From Entrophospora sp. SA101 (taxonomy: Eukaryota; Glomeromycota; Glomeromycetes; Entrophosporales; Entrophosporaceae), in NCBI GenBank assembly GCA_958430865.1, contig CAUDNR010003312.1, positions 1 to 64,000 on the forward strand: a stretch of 64,000 nt of DNA, read 5' to 3'. Below, piece after piece: positions 49,449-61,369 of this stretch. The translations under genes were made by a program, and so were the position numbers. Below the pieces are notes generated by a model. That model did no database searches and was not told the DNA's origin. It saw nothing but the letters and a program-made list of their open reading frames with translations. Each line of letters opens with the position of its first letter. Position 1 is the stretch's first letter.

Positions 49449-49832
49449 TTATTTTTGTTTTCCTGAATATAGAGGTGAATCTTCAGCAATTGTATACTCC
49501 TTTCCACCAACTGTTGCATTACCGCCTTGAACTCCGAATGTTGTTACAGCTCCACAACTATTCTCATCAGATCTTAATGTTTGCCAAGAAATTCCATTTG
49601 CTATTTTATATATTAAAAAGATTTAAATTTAAATTTTTCAAAATAACTTATTTATCATCAAATAACTTACCTTTCTTTAATTTAATTTCAACCTTGGTAG
49701 ATAAATATTCAAATTTGGATTTTTCAGGATCTATTTTTTCATATAATGGATAAATTTCCTTGAATATTTTACTATCAGAGAATCTCAAGTCAACAATTAA
49801 CTATAAATTTTTTAAAATTATTTCAGAATCAC

Positions 49833-49886
<54 letters not shown>

Positions 49887-51135
49887 CACAGTAGTAATAA
49901 TAATAATAATAATAAACAATTATCTACCTCTTGTGATTGGAAATTTATAGTAGATTTTTGTTTATCAATCTTTTTTGCAAATATAGACATTATCACATTT
50001 GTTGGTGTTTGATACCTATAATAATATATTATTATTGTTATTACTTTCAATTTTAATATATACATATTTTCTGAATATTAATCATACCAATCATTTCGAC
50101 AATTAACACGTTCTTCTATGTTGGTCTAAATTAATCAAATAAAAAAATACAAGATGTAAATATTTTACTTTACTTTTTTAAAAAAATTCTAATGATTGAA
50201 AAAGACATACATTTCCAACAAACAAATGTTTTCCTTTTTTACATCCTTTTATTTTCAAAAATTCTTCAAATTCTAAAACTTTACGAGTGCAACAACTCCA
50301 ACCTAACAACAATGACATGTATAATTATCTCAAAAAGAAAAAAAATCAATTAATAATCTATATTGTGAGTGAATTTTTATTACCTTTACTTCCTTCATGA
50401 AAAGTTGCTGTACCAGGATGATAGATACATTCTGCTTCTGGACCTTCTCCACGGCTTGTTTTTTCATCAATGTATTTTTTACCACAACCTGATCTTTTAC
50501 AAACAGTACCAACAGTAACAGGAATATTTGGATCATCATCTTCTGGTTCTTCGACTATCATTTGTTGTGGCTTGGTTTTTTCACTACTTGGTATTGTTGC
50601 GTTTGTAATTTTGGCATTTACCTCTTTTGATTGAACAAAAGGAATTTTTGGTCCAGAATATACTTCAACTCCTTCTCCTTCTCCTTCAGCTCTCATTGGT
50701 TCCTTATTATTGTTATCAATTAAATCATTTTTTGACAAGTCTGTGCTTGAAGGTGAAGGTTGTTGAATTTGATCAGTGTGTTGGCTAATAAAATAATTTG
50801 AATAAATAAAATAAATATTCAAGGAAAAACAAGGTTCAAATCAACAAAAAAATTTTTTTAGAAACATTAATCTTTAATTACCCTTTGGTGCATCCTGGAA
50901 TAATAAGAAATTCATCAAATGATGTTACCCTTCGGTCACAACATTGCCATCCTTTTAAACCTTTGTTTTATTGTTTTTTTTTAATAATGATTTATGAAAA
51001 TGTTGAAAAAATTTACAATCATCAGTTTTTACCTTCGTGAAATATTGGAGGTTTAGGATGGTAAAGGCATGCATTATCATTATTTTCTTCTTCAGTATAA
51101 GTTTTTTTACAACCTTCATGAACACACACTGGCAT
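49449..51135 (-). CDS. CHORD and CS domain co-chaperone, copy B
   Basis: Mirror of 1404-3090 with eight exons and 360 aa. Its 3' flank carries the 159-bp deletion (junction near 49312). The intronic ATT tract has the same length as in the other copies. Confidence 0.93.
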
Positions 51136-51998
51136 TTTTAACTTATTTTAAATTACAAAGTAGAAAAAAAATTTTATATATAAAGAGGGAAGTTAATTGT
51201 CGAGAAAATACTAGAACAATCTCTTCGACAAAAACCTGTATAATTGACAAACATTACACTGCATTAAAGTTGCAATTATGGATCACGGGAAAATCAATAA
51301 AACACAGAAATATTGATCAAGAGTCCAATTCGATAAAGTGTTACTCAATCAATGTAATAAACCAATAAAATAATTAACTCACTGAAATTATCAAGAAAGA
51401 TTATTCTAAAAATAACTTGAAAATATGTGGAAGGTTCAAATTATGTTCAAGGAATACATTTAACAAACCAAGAGTTCTTGGAAATCAGATAACTAGATGG
51501 GTTGAACCTTTAACATGTATAAATAATGTTAATTTCATGTATCATTGTTATCATCATAAAAAATCTTTAACAATAATCATTTAATAAATAACAAACTGTT
51601 GAACTTGTCCTTATCCTTGTTGTTGTCTTTGTTGTCTTCAAATTTTTTATTTTTTCCCCAATTACTATCTTACCAGGGGGACAGACTCCTATACTAAGTG
51701 TAGTTGTATATGTTTATTTCTTTTCTTTTATTCTAGAAATAGGCCTTAGGAAGGTAACTGGGATCAGAAGGAACCTAGGTAAGGCCAGAAGATACTAGGC
51801 CAGTAATATTAAGAAAAGCCCAAAGGTACAAGGCTAAAGATATTAAGAATTTGGATGTTCCTGGCAAGAGTTTCTGCTGGAAAATTGTGATCAGGGGGTA
51901 GTTGGAATAATTTGCCAAAAATTATTATGGTGCGCGAAGTCTATAACCACCATTTACTGTGCCACACTGCCAAATTTCACCAAAAACTCAAAAACCAA

Positions 51999-52008
51999 NN
52001 NNNNNNNN
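51999..52008. other. Assembly gap (10 N) on the symmetry axis
   Basis: The bases on both sides are reverse complements of each other and continue so for kilobases (arm B leftwards, arm C rightwards). Both flanks correspond to arm A about 537-541, just past the DDE transposase fragment. Confidence 0.99.
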
Positions 52009-52876
52009 AATTTTGGTTTTTGAGTTTTTGGTGAAATTTGGCAGTGTGGCACAGTAAATGGTGGTTATAGACTTCGCGCACCATAATAATTTTTGGCAAA
52101 TTATTCCAACTACCCCCTGATCACAATTTTCCAGCAGAAACTCTTGCCAGGAACATCCAAATTCTTAATATCTTTAGCCTTGTACCTTTGGGCTTTTCTT
52201 AATATTACTGGCCTAGTATCTTCTGGCCTTACCTAGGTTCCTTCTGATCCCAGTTACCTTCCTAAGGCCTATTTCTAGAATAAAAGAAAAGAAATAAACA
52301 TATACAACTACACTTAGTATAGGAGTCTGTCCCCCTGGTAAGATAGTAATTGGGGAAAAAATAAAAAATTTGAAGACAACAAAGACAACAACAAGGATAA
52401 GGACAAGTTCAACAGTTTGTTATTTATTAAATGATTATTGTTAAAGATTTTTTATGATGATAACAATGATACATGAAATTAACATTATTTATACATGTTA
52501 AAGGTTCAACCCATCTAGTTATCTGATTTCCAAGAACTCTTGGTTTGTTAAATGTATTCCTTGAACATAATTTGAACCTTCCACATATTTTCAAGTTATT
52601 TTTTAGAATAATCTTTCTTGATAATTTCAGTGAGTTAATTATTTTATTGGTTTATTACATTGATTGAGTAACACTTTATCGAATTGGACTCTTGATCAAT
52701 ATTTCTGTGTTTTATTGATTTTCCCGTGATCCATAATTGCAACTTTAATGCAGTGTAATGTTTGTCAATTATACAGGTTTTTGTCGAAGAGATTGTTCTA
52801 GTATTTTCTCGACAATTAACTTCCCTCTTTATATATAAAATTTTTTTTCTACTTTGTAATTTAAAATAAGTTAAAA

Positions 52877-54125
52877 ATGCCAGTGTGTGTTCATGAAGGT
52901 TGTAAAAAAACTTATACTGAAGAAGAAAATAATGATAATGCATGCCTTTACCATCCTAAACCTCCAATATTTCACGAAGGTAAAAACTGATGATTGTAAA
53001 TTTTTTCAACATTTTCATAAATCATTATTAAAAAAAAACAATAAAACAAAGGTTTAAAAGGATGGCAATGTTGTGACCGAAGGGTAACATCATTTGATGA
53101 ATTTCTTATTATTCCAGGATGCACCAAAGGGTAATTAAAGATTAATGTTTCTAAAAAAATTTTTTTGTTGATTTGAACCTTGTTTTTCCTTGAATATTTA
53201 TTTTATTTATTCAAATTATTTTATTAGCCAACACACTGATCAAATTCAACAACCTTCACCTTCAAGCACAGACTTGTCAAAAAATGATTTAATTGATAAC
53301 AATAATAAGGAACCAATGAGAGCTGAAGGAGAAGGAGAAGGAGTTGAAGTATATTCTGGACCAAAAATTCCTTTTGTTCAATCAAAAGAGGTAAATGCCA
53401 AAATTACAAACGCAACAATACCAAGTAGTGAAAAAACCAAGCCACAACAAATGATAGTCGAAGAACCAGAAGATGATGATCCAAATATTCCTGTTACTGT
53501 TGGTACTGTTTGTAAAAGATCAGGTTGTGGTAAAAAATACATTGATGAAAAAACAAGCCGTGGAGAAGGTCCAGAAGCAGAATGTATCTATCATCCTGGT
53601 ACAGCAACTTTTCATGAAGGAAGTAAAGGTAATAAAAATTCACTCACAATATAGATTATTAATTGATTTTTTTTCTTTTTGAGATAATTATACATGTCAT
53701 TGTTGTTAGGTTGGAGTTGTTGCACTCGTAAAGTTTTAGAATTTGAAGAATTTTTGAAAATAAAAGGATGTAAAAAAGGAAAACATTTGTTTGTTGGAAA
53801 TGTATGTCTTTTTCAATCATTAGAATTTTTTTAAAAAAGTAAAGTAAAATATTTACATCTTGTATTTTTTTATTTGATTAATTTAGACCAACATAGAAGA
53901 ACGTGTTAATTGTCGAAATGATTGGTATGATTAATATTCAGAAAATATGTATATATTAAAATTGAAAGTAATAACAATAATAATATATTATTATAGGTAT
54001 CAAACACCAACAAATGTGATAATGTCTATATTTGCAAAAAAGATTGATAAACAAAAATCTACTATAAATTTCCAATCACAAGAGGTAGATAATTGTTTAT
54101 TATTATTATTATTATTACTACTGTG

Positions 54126-54179
<54 letters not shown>

Positions 54180-54563
54180 GTGATTCTGAAATAATTTTAA
54201 AAAATTTATAGTTAATTGTTGACTTGAGATTCTCTGATAGTAAAATATTCAAGGAAATTTATCCATTATATGAAAAAATAGATCCTGAAAAATCCAAATT
54301 TGAATATTTATCTACCAAGGTTGAAATTAAATTAAAGAAAGGTAAGTTATTTGATGATAAATAAGTTATTTTGAAAAATTTAAATTTAAATCTTTTTAAT
54401 ATATAAAATAGCAAATGGAATTTCTTGGCAAACATTAAGATCTGATGAGAATAGTTGTGGAGCTGTAACAACATTCGGAGTTCAAGGCGGTAATGCAACA
54501 GTTGGTGGAAAGGAGTATACAATTGCTGAAGATTCACCTCTATATTCAGGAAAACAAAAATAA
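52877..54563 (+). CDS. CHORD and CS domain co-chaperone, copy C
   Basis: Same eight-exon, 360-aa structure as 1404-3090 shifted by 51473. The longest coding exon (53228-53628) and all splice sites compared are unchanged. B and C copies face apart across the gap, with 1.7 kb between their starts. Confidence 0.93.
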
Positions 54564-55433
54564 ACAATTTTTTTTAGATTAAAAAATCATTTATTTATAC
54601 ATAATAAACACACACACATCACCTTAATGTTTAGACCCTCCAAAGCTATCCATCTTAAATTTGTAAAAAAAAAAAAAACCAATTAATAAATTATTTAGAT
54701 ATAAAATAGGGGTAAAATTGTTGCCATTACCTCTTTTTCAAAAATTATTTTTACTATCAATATATTGATTCAACACCATTTTTTTTTTTTGGATTGTTTT
54801 TGCTCTGGTTGCTCTAATGTTAGATGTTTTGTAAATGTTACATGGCAGTCCATAACCATGAAGGGTATTTCAACTTTAGCAGAAAATTTTCGAATCCACT
54901 TTCTTTCGGCTAATATTACTACACCACCATGAAGATATCTATAAGAGGGAGGATATATATTCACAACTTTTACTTTTATTTTCTAGCTTAAAATAAAAAA
55001 AAGTCTCTATTGCTTTATTGTCCTATTTCTCTAAACTTAACTCGGAGTTAGTATCTCTATTCTTTCAACACAATACAAAACTCGTAACACTGCCTTTTTC
55101 CCTTGAAATTTTTTTGTTTCGTTAGTATAATTTTGGAAGAATGATTTACGTTTTTTCTATATTTGTCAATAAAATGGTAGTAGCCGGCAAGGTTATCCCC
55201 AATCCTGAGTGAGTATGAACCAAGAACAAGAATGGTTAAGGCTCAAATACCAAGCCATCAAAAGAGAATGAAATTAAAAATAAAATCCTTTGACAAATAA
55301 TAATATAATAATGTCATCATACATTATAGGAAATCAAAAAAATAAAAATAAAAGAAAAATTTCTTATTTAAAGAACTTTGTCAATTCTGCTTTAATTCAA
55401 ACACCATCATCATTTCAACGTTAGTACATACAA

Positions 55434-56349
55434 ATGGCAGGGAATCAGGAATCAAGTAAACGAAAAGTGACAAAGTAGAGATTCCCACAAAAAAACACAA
55501 AAATATTAATATACCAAATGCGGAATCTTCTAAAAATGCAGCTAAAAGAAAGGCAAGCGAGGACATAAAAAAAGAACAACAAAAAAAACCAAGTAAATAT
55601 TTACCATTTATCTGCCTCTATTTTTTAGGAATAACACTCGAATATTTTTTTTTTAAATATCTAGAACGTCATTGTCTAACTTGTAAAGGACTGAATCATT
55701 CGCGTTCTTCAAGCAACCATTTTGAATTTCAAAGTCATTCTGCATCTAAATCCGTTCAGGAAAAAGGCACAAAATACAAACAATGCACAATAAAAACTGG
55801 ACTGGAAAGATTCCTTGAAGATAAAGATCTTGAGCCTGCAGTCCAAAGTGCTGTTTGAAAGATGACTCGAATTGTTTTTGAAGGCTCTCAGTTGGCTAAC
55901 CAAACAGCACTTTATCACGTGGCTCTTGATGATCAATTTCCTTTTAACACAAGTGAAAGTGTTTCAAGTATATGAGGCAATGCTTCCAAGCTGTAACTAC
56001 ATACGGAAATACCCCTGATACCCATCATAAATAGTATTTGACCTCGAGGAATGAATCGAACAAATAAAAAATCATTAGGACAACTTCTCTCCTCTGCTGC
56101 ACGGTAATACGTTACAAATTGTCAGAATCACATAACAATAACCGACTTAAAAGATGGATAAAATATAAATTATTTAAGATTCATCAGTTTCCTTTACTCA
56201 AAAACAATCGACTTCATCATAAACCATTCCATTACCAACTTGAAAAATCAAGATCCCTCTTCCCTTCCTTCAAGATCATTGATAAACTCTCTACATCACA
56301 CCCACAATACCTTTGCAGCCAAACTATCATGACATTTGACATGCCGTAA
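55434..56349 (+). pseudogene. Degenerate Cys-rich gene, copy C
   Basis: Copy of 3961-4876 with the same frame change and in-frame stops. Confidence 0.55.
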
Positions 56350-56946
56350 TATCGTAATGCCATAATATATTTTAGACATCCATTTTCAAATTGTCATAAT
56401 CAGGTCGTAATGACATAGTGCCATAATTAGGTTGTGACTGAAGATATTGGGCCACATGTTGGGCCACATGTTCGCAATATGGTTGGCCGGCACTTCGATA
56501 AAGTTGTTAAAAAAAAATTTTTTTAAATTATAAATTAGTGGAAGAAATTGATTTTTTAAAGATTAACAAAAATCATTATGGCTTCTGACCAAGCGGAAAA
56601 TTACTAATGACTATTATCTACTATTAGTTAGTAATTACTTAACTAACTAATTAGCTACCTAACATTTCAGTGTCTTGCTCATAAGAATAGAGGCAGAAAA
56701 TTGTTAATTAATTCATTTCTGAACAAACATTTTACAAATTAAATAATAAAATTGATTCTTTTGTTTAATAAAAACACTTTTTAGTCGGAAATTAAAAGGT
56801 AGGGTTTAATTGCTTATTTGGTTATCAGAGTAATACATAACCAGAGTTTCTATTTGTAATATTCTTATTTGAATTATTCGAATAAACTTTCAATGTAATT
56901 TGAACACTCATAACGAATAAAACAAATAATTCGAATAGAAACTTTA

Positions 56947-57135
56947 CAGTCCCCGGCGAAAAGAATGGCGGACAGATTTTTTGAGATTACACATATAATT
57001 TATTATTAACCAAAAAAATTTTTTTTTTGTATATACAAAGACAAACACTAAAGTTACATTTTTTTTATTAAATTAATATTCTATGTGTTCTCCTTCTGCA
57101 TCGATACATGCTTTAACGTGCTTGCAGATTTGCTG
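56947..57135 (-). mobile_element. Mariner remnant, copy C
   Basis: Copy of 5474-5662, with one base changed (56991). Confidence 0.65.
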
Positions 57136-57774
57136 AGCTTTCTAGGTACAAGTAAGAGGCAGCAAATTCGTAAAACAAGTTAATTGATTATTTTGCCTTC
57201 CGAAACTCATGAGTTTAGAATTATTCGAAATTAAAACCGTTCTAAACTGGTTTAAAAAATGAACGTGAATTACTAAACTGTTAGAAACTCCTAAACTGTT
57301 TCGAAACTCCTAAAAATCCCAAACCAAACAAATATTCTTAATCTTTATTTTTTATTTTTGCTTATTATTATTATCACTCATTATTAATAAAGTTTTTTTA
57401 AAAAATAATAATTTTTTTACATAATTTGATGGAGGTGAAATTTCAGGAATTGAATCAGAATCAAATACTTCTAGATACCACAAAAGTCTTTAAAATTGAA
57501 TGATCAATAATTCCTGCACATTTTTAAATAATATCTCATCTTTATCCCAAAAATTAGCAAGTGATTGTGTATTTGCTTTATATGCTGCATTTTCTAAAGA
57601 TTCACTTACACCATCTCTTTCTGCAACAATATACATATATCTTTTTTTATATATTCACATTCATGTGCTAAATGGACTTTGCAGTTTATTAACAACTCTA
57701 TTACTCCATTTACAATTACATGCTTGCATTTGGCTCCAAAATGTCCTGGATGTTTTGAATGATAGCATTCCAAA

Positions 57775-57951
57775 TAGTGTTGGTTGCCAAAACTATTTTG
57801 AAGAGGTGAAAGTAAAAACTAAAATTAAAAGTTATATGTCAAAACTAAATCAAAAGTCAATAGTCAAAAATCAAAACTAGTTTCGACTTATGGCGAAACC
57901 TTTTGACTTTCGCACAGTTGCGAAACTCTCGAATTTTGGAAACCAACACTA
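57775..57951. mobile_element. hAT-type MITE, 177 bp, with 8-bp target duplication
   Basis: The ends are TAGTGTTGGTTGCCAAAA and its complement with one mismatch. The exact 8-bp direct repeat ATTCCAAA flanks it at 57767-57774 and 57952-57959. An 8-bp duplication with TAGTGTTGG ends is the hAT pattern. The homologous site in arm A (near 6300) lacks it. There is no coding capacity. Confidence 0.88.
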
Positions 57952-58555
57952 ATTCCAAACTGCATTTTTTGGTCGTCCACCAAGTTTTTTGAAACTTGAT
58001 GAACTATTTATACCTACATCAGTATTGTTTGACATTATTGTGATTAAAAAAAAATTTATATATATTCTTAAGAAAGAGAAAAAATTAAATTAAAACAAAT
58101 AGGAAATTTTTAATTAATTGTCAGGACAATAATATCAAAATAAAATGAACTTTTGATAAAATGTTGGTCGCTTGAAGAGAAAAATGATTTCGATAATCAT
58201 GGCTACACGTCATATGGTCATAAAATTAGTTTAGGAGTTTCGGGTTAGTTTCGAAAGTAGTTAAACCAGAAAAGAGGTTAATTCCTTATATATATATTGT
58301 ACATGAGAAATAAAATTATAAAACATACGTGATAATGTATTTTTATTATTATTATAAATTACCTTTTATGTACTATATATATATTTAAGATTGACAACAA
58401 AGATAACAGTATTTTATATTTGAATAAAATTATAATTTTGAATATTCAAGTTATATTAATGATGGCACATGTGTTATAAGTGAAATTAAACCCGAATTCA
58501 AATGTAAATTCTAAACTTCCAATCTTGACCAGTTCTATTTAAGTAACATTTTTAC
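57952..58555. other. Diverged continuation of arm C, then unassigned sequence
   Basis: Patchy similarity to arm A (6320-6357 and 6985-7190, without the Tc1/mariner-like MITE) continues to about 58195. After that nothing is shared. No gene was seen up to the exons at 58556. Confidence 0.55.
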
Positions 58556-58862
58556 CTGTGGCGTATCAGGAAGTTTGCACATAAAAGACATCTGTGTAGG
58601 TGGTGTGAATTGACCACTTCGATATTTAAAGTTCTTTGCAATCCTTTCAAAATGTTCCTGCCATTTGCAAAGAGTGAAATTTGTGAACAAAAATGTATCA
58701 TTATAAGCTTAAAGAAAATGCGTCATATACCTCCAAAGCAACAAAATGGCTGATTGCGAATTCTGCTAATGGAATTGCAGTCTTGTCAACTACCAGTTTG
58801 ATTCTGAGGAATGAACAGGAGCGGTATAAACCATCATATTTTAGATCCGTAAAGAATGATTC
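58556..58862 (-). CDS. Two exons of an unidentified gene (partial)
   Basis: Minus-strand exons 58731-58862 (44 codons, starting ESFFTDLKYDGLYRSC) and 58556-58657 (34 codons, ending FMCKLPDTPQ) join in phase 0 across a GT-AG intron. Both have clean acceptors (AATCAG, TGGCAG) and donors (GTATAT, GTAAAA). If the last donor is not used, the frame closes a few codons on (VKMLLK, then stop). A third possible exon upstream (about 58950-59019, KSINQQLERKGDPDESA) is coding-like, but its phase does not connect. I do not recognise the protein. Confidence 0.5.
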
Positions 58863-59027
58863 CTGATTATTGTAGAAACATAATTCATAAGAAATAATAA
58901 TAACACTTGTAATTTATCAAAAGCATATACATATTAATGTTTAAAAATATGGCACTTTCATCCGGATCTCCCTTTCTTTCCAATTGTTGATTAATTGATT
59001 TTTGGGCTTTTAACTGAGCTTTCAACC

Positions 59028-59167
59028 CAGGGTTGGCAAATTAACTGGTCCATTGAGAACAGATAATTTTGGACTGGTCCCATTGCCATTAATAAAATAC
59101 TAAATATGATTAAATGGACCCAATGGACAACCAATAGACCATCAATGGACTGCACATTTACAACCCT
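59028..59167. mobile_element. hAT-type MITE, 140 bp, with 8-bp target duplication
   Basis: The left end CAGGGTTGGCAAATT pairs with the right end ATTTACAACCCT, imperfectly and with one terminal base missing on the right. TTTCAACC is repeated exactly at 59020-59027 and 59168-59175. The element sits between a coding-like minus-strand block and a plus-strand coding block. Confidence 0.75.
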
Positions 59168-59512
59168 TTTCAACCTAACAACGTAATAGGAGATAATTCA
59201 CCGCAAAATTTAAAAGAACCATTTGATTTAAATAACCCACCGGTAAAACGAATATCTTTAAGAAGACAAAGTCTATCACATGAACCATTCGCATTAGACA
59301 CTACTTTACCATCATCATCTAGTGAAATTCAACCATCTGAAAGTACTGGTCTTGTAAGAAGTAGAACTTTACCAAGTAAAAGACCTAAATACTCAGAAAA
59401 TCGCAATAGTAATAGTGGTAATGATATTAATAATAGTAATAGTAATAGTAATAGTAATAGTAATAGTAATAGTAATAGTAATAGTAATGCTATTAATCCT
59501 TTTTCTTCATAA
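59168..59512 (+). CDS. C-terminal exon of a Ser/Asn-rich protein (partial)
   Basis: An open frame reads FQPNNVIGDNSPQNLKEPF and goes on through VKRISLRRQSLSHEPF and LVRSRTLPSKRPKYSENR into a Ser-Asn repeat. It ends NPFSS at TAA 59510-59512. The RxxS/RxS phrases resemble kinase target sites. The upstream boundary is lost at the MITE; no earlier exon could be joined. Family unknown. Confidence 0.5.
   Translation, partial: FQPNNVIGDNSPQNLKEPFDLNNPPVKRISLRRQSLSHEPFALDTTLPSSSSEIQPSESTGLVRSRTLPSKRPKYSENRNSNSGNDINNSNSNSNSNSNSNSNSNSNAINPFSS
59431..59488 (+). repeat. AGTAAT hexanucleotide repeat encoding Ser-Asn
   Basis: About nine to ten tandem AGTAAT units within the coding frame above, producing an (SN)n tract. 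Confidence 0.9.
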
Positions 59513-60230
59513 TATTTTAATATATACTGATTATCTTTATTTATTCTCTGACACACAAAAAAAGAAAATCCCGAGTAAAAATATAATATCTTTAGCGTCT
59601 ATAAATTTTTACTTGTAGCGAGATCATTATTGTTATTTAATTTAATAATTAATTTATTTAATTTATTTTTATTTTTTTTTTAATGTATTATAATAATATC
59701 ACAAATTTGTGTGGGGATATTAATATAGAGTGAAAATGAAGAGATTTTATTTCATCATTGAGAGAATTAGCATCACTTCAATTTATATTTTATTTCATTT
59801 TATTTTATTTATATATTAATATATATATATATATAGCATTTATTTTTCTTTCATAATATTAAATATTATCATTATCATATTATACTTTTATTATTATTTA
59901 ATTGTTTATATAATCTTTTTATTTTATTTTTATTTTCAAATAAAAAAACCCCAATTTTATTTTACATACACAATTTACTCACTTTTATATTCACCTACCC
60001 ACCAATGCAAACTTATTTAATTAAGTAATTATTCAAATAATTGATTTTTATTATAATACATAATTATTTTATTTTATTATTATGATTATTATTATTTTAT
60101 TACTATTACTACTATTATTATGATGTAATTAACATATTAAGCAATTTCTTCATAAAAAGATTACTAGAATGGATGGAATATTTGGAATTTCAAACGCATT
60201 AACAACAATAAAAAAATAAAGGATGATATG

Positions 60231-60280
<50 letters not shown>

Positions 60281-60452
60281 TTTTAGATTGGTTATAATTA
60301 ATTAAAGAAATCATCGTCACGATTACCTCAGCTACCAGAACCACACTACTTTACAAACAACAGCAATCACCTTTATAGCTACAAGTTATGAAATAAGGAT
60401 CAATAAAGGGTGACGCTAGACGACAAATATAAACTTGGAAAATGTAACAGTA

Positions 60453-60492
<40 letters not shown>

Positions 60493-60901
60493 GGTTTGGG
60501 CACTATCACTGTTATTTTGTGACACTATTTACTTTTGTAAGGAATATATACAACATTTTTTTAAAAAAAAAGAAAATTAACAATTCAAACAATTTTTCAC
60601 GAGATATTAAACTAAAGGAAGGCGAGAAGGAAAAACAAAATTGAAAAAAAATGTTTCTTTTTTTGTTTAATTATTTTTATTTTAAATAATTGATATTTGT
60701 ATATAACAACAACATTGATTGACATTATTAGCAATAATAAATAAAGAAATAAAATCATTTTATTTGCATTTAAATCAAACAAATAATATAATGGCGTATA
60801 ACTTGAAACTTTTTTATTATCAAATAATATTAAATCTGAAAATAATTGTTAAAACCCGCTTTGATATATCGAGCTTCATCTGATTAAAATCATTCTCTTT
60901 A
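59513..60901. other. AT-rich intergenic stretch with microsatellites
   Basis: Contains a TA repeat near 59810-59835, an AAT tract at about 60237-60281 and another at about 60455-60491. No gene is supported. Confidence 0.6.
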
Positions 60902-61369
60902 TTTACGACGGTATTTGCGGAAAATGGTAGCTACCAGCGCCTAATTGGTCAAGTGTCCAATCATTTACGCCAAGTATCTTTAGCAATGCCAATTCCTACA
61001 CGTAATCTCTGGGTAGTAAATTACTATAATAAAATTTATTTATATCTTTTTTTATTACTTAATTGATCATTTATTCGCAATTATTATAATTGTTCTATTA
61101 ATATAGTAGTAAAAAATTTTTTGTGGCTTAAAAAATCAGGTAAATCATATACGTGTTGGATAATGATTGGATTTTGACGTTGCTGATTTATTAAATTCAG
61201 CTTATACTGCGCACTTTTCTTACTGTTTCAGAAAAACCAAATTGAATTTTCTAAAAGTTGTGAACAAGTTCAGAATAATTATTTCCATATACGGATAGAG
61301 TATAAGGAATGGGAAGGTCAAGTAACTCCGGGGCACGGCAAAACGAAGGTCCATGATAAAAACACCAAG
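60902..61369 (+). CDS. Two linked exons of an unidentified gene (partial)
   Basis: Exon 60902-61012 reads FTTVFAENGSYQRLIGQVSN and then HLRQVSLAMPIPTRNLW, followed by donor GTAGTA. Exon 61232-61369 (46 codons, after acceptor TTTCAG) reads KNQIEFSKSCEQVQNNYFHI and on to TPGHGKTKVHDKNTK, followed by GTTTGT. The two join in phase 0. The upstream boundary of the first is unclear because a TGA closes the frame about 20 codons earlier and no acceptor was found. It may be a decayed copy. I do not recognise the family. Confidence 0.4.

Larger units (their letters stand above)
32362..51998 (-). repeat. Right arm (B) of the giant inverted repeat
   Basis: Reverse complement of 541-20336, lacking 159 bp that arm A has at 3228-3386. 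It ends directly at the N gap. Here, unlike arm A, the inner border is continuous with the complete bHLH gene, so B looks like the native arrangement at that border. Confidence 0.95.
52009..57590 (+). repeat. Third copy (arm C) of the first 5.6 kb of arm A
   Basis: Direct-orientation copy of 537-6117, offset 51472 rising to 51473 after a one-base T-run difference near 1130. It includes the 159-bp segment that arm B lacks. Another difference is at 56991 (A, against G at 5518). At about 57590 similarity to arm A drops abruptly. Confidence 0.93.
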
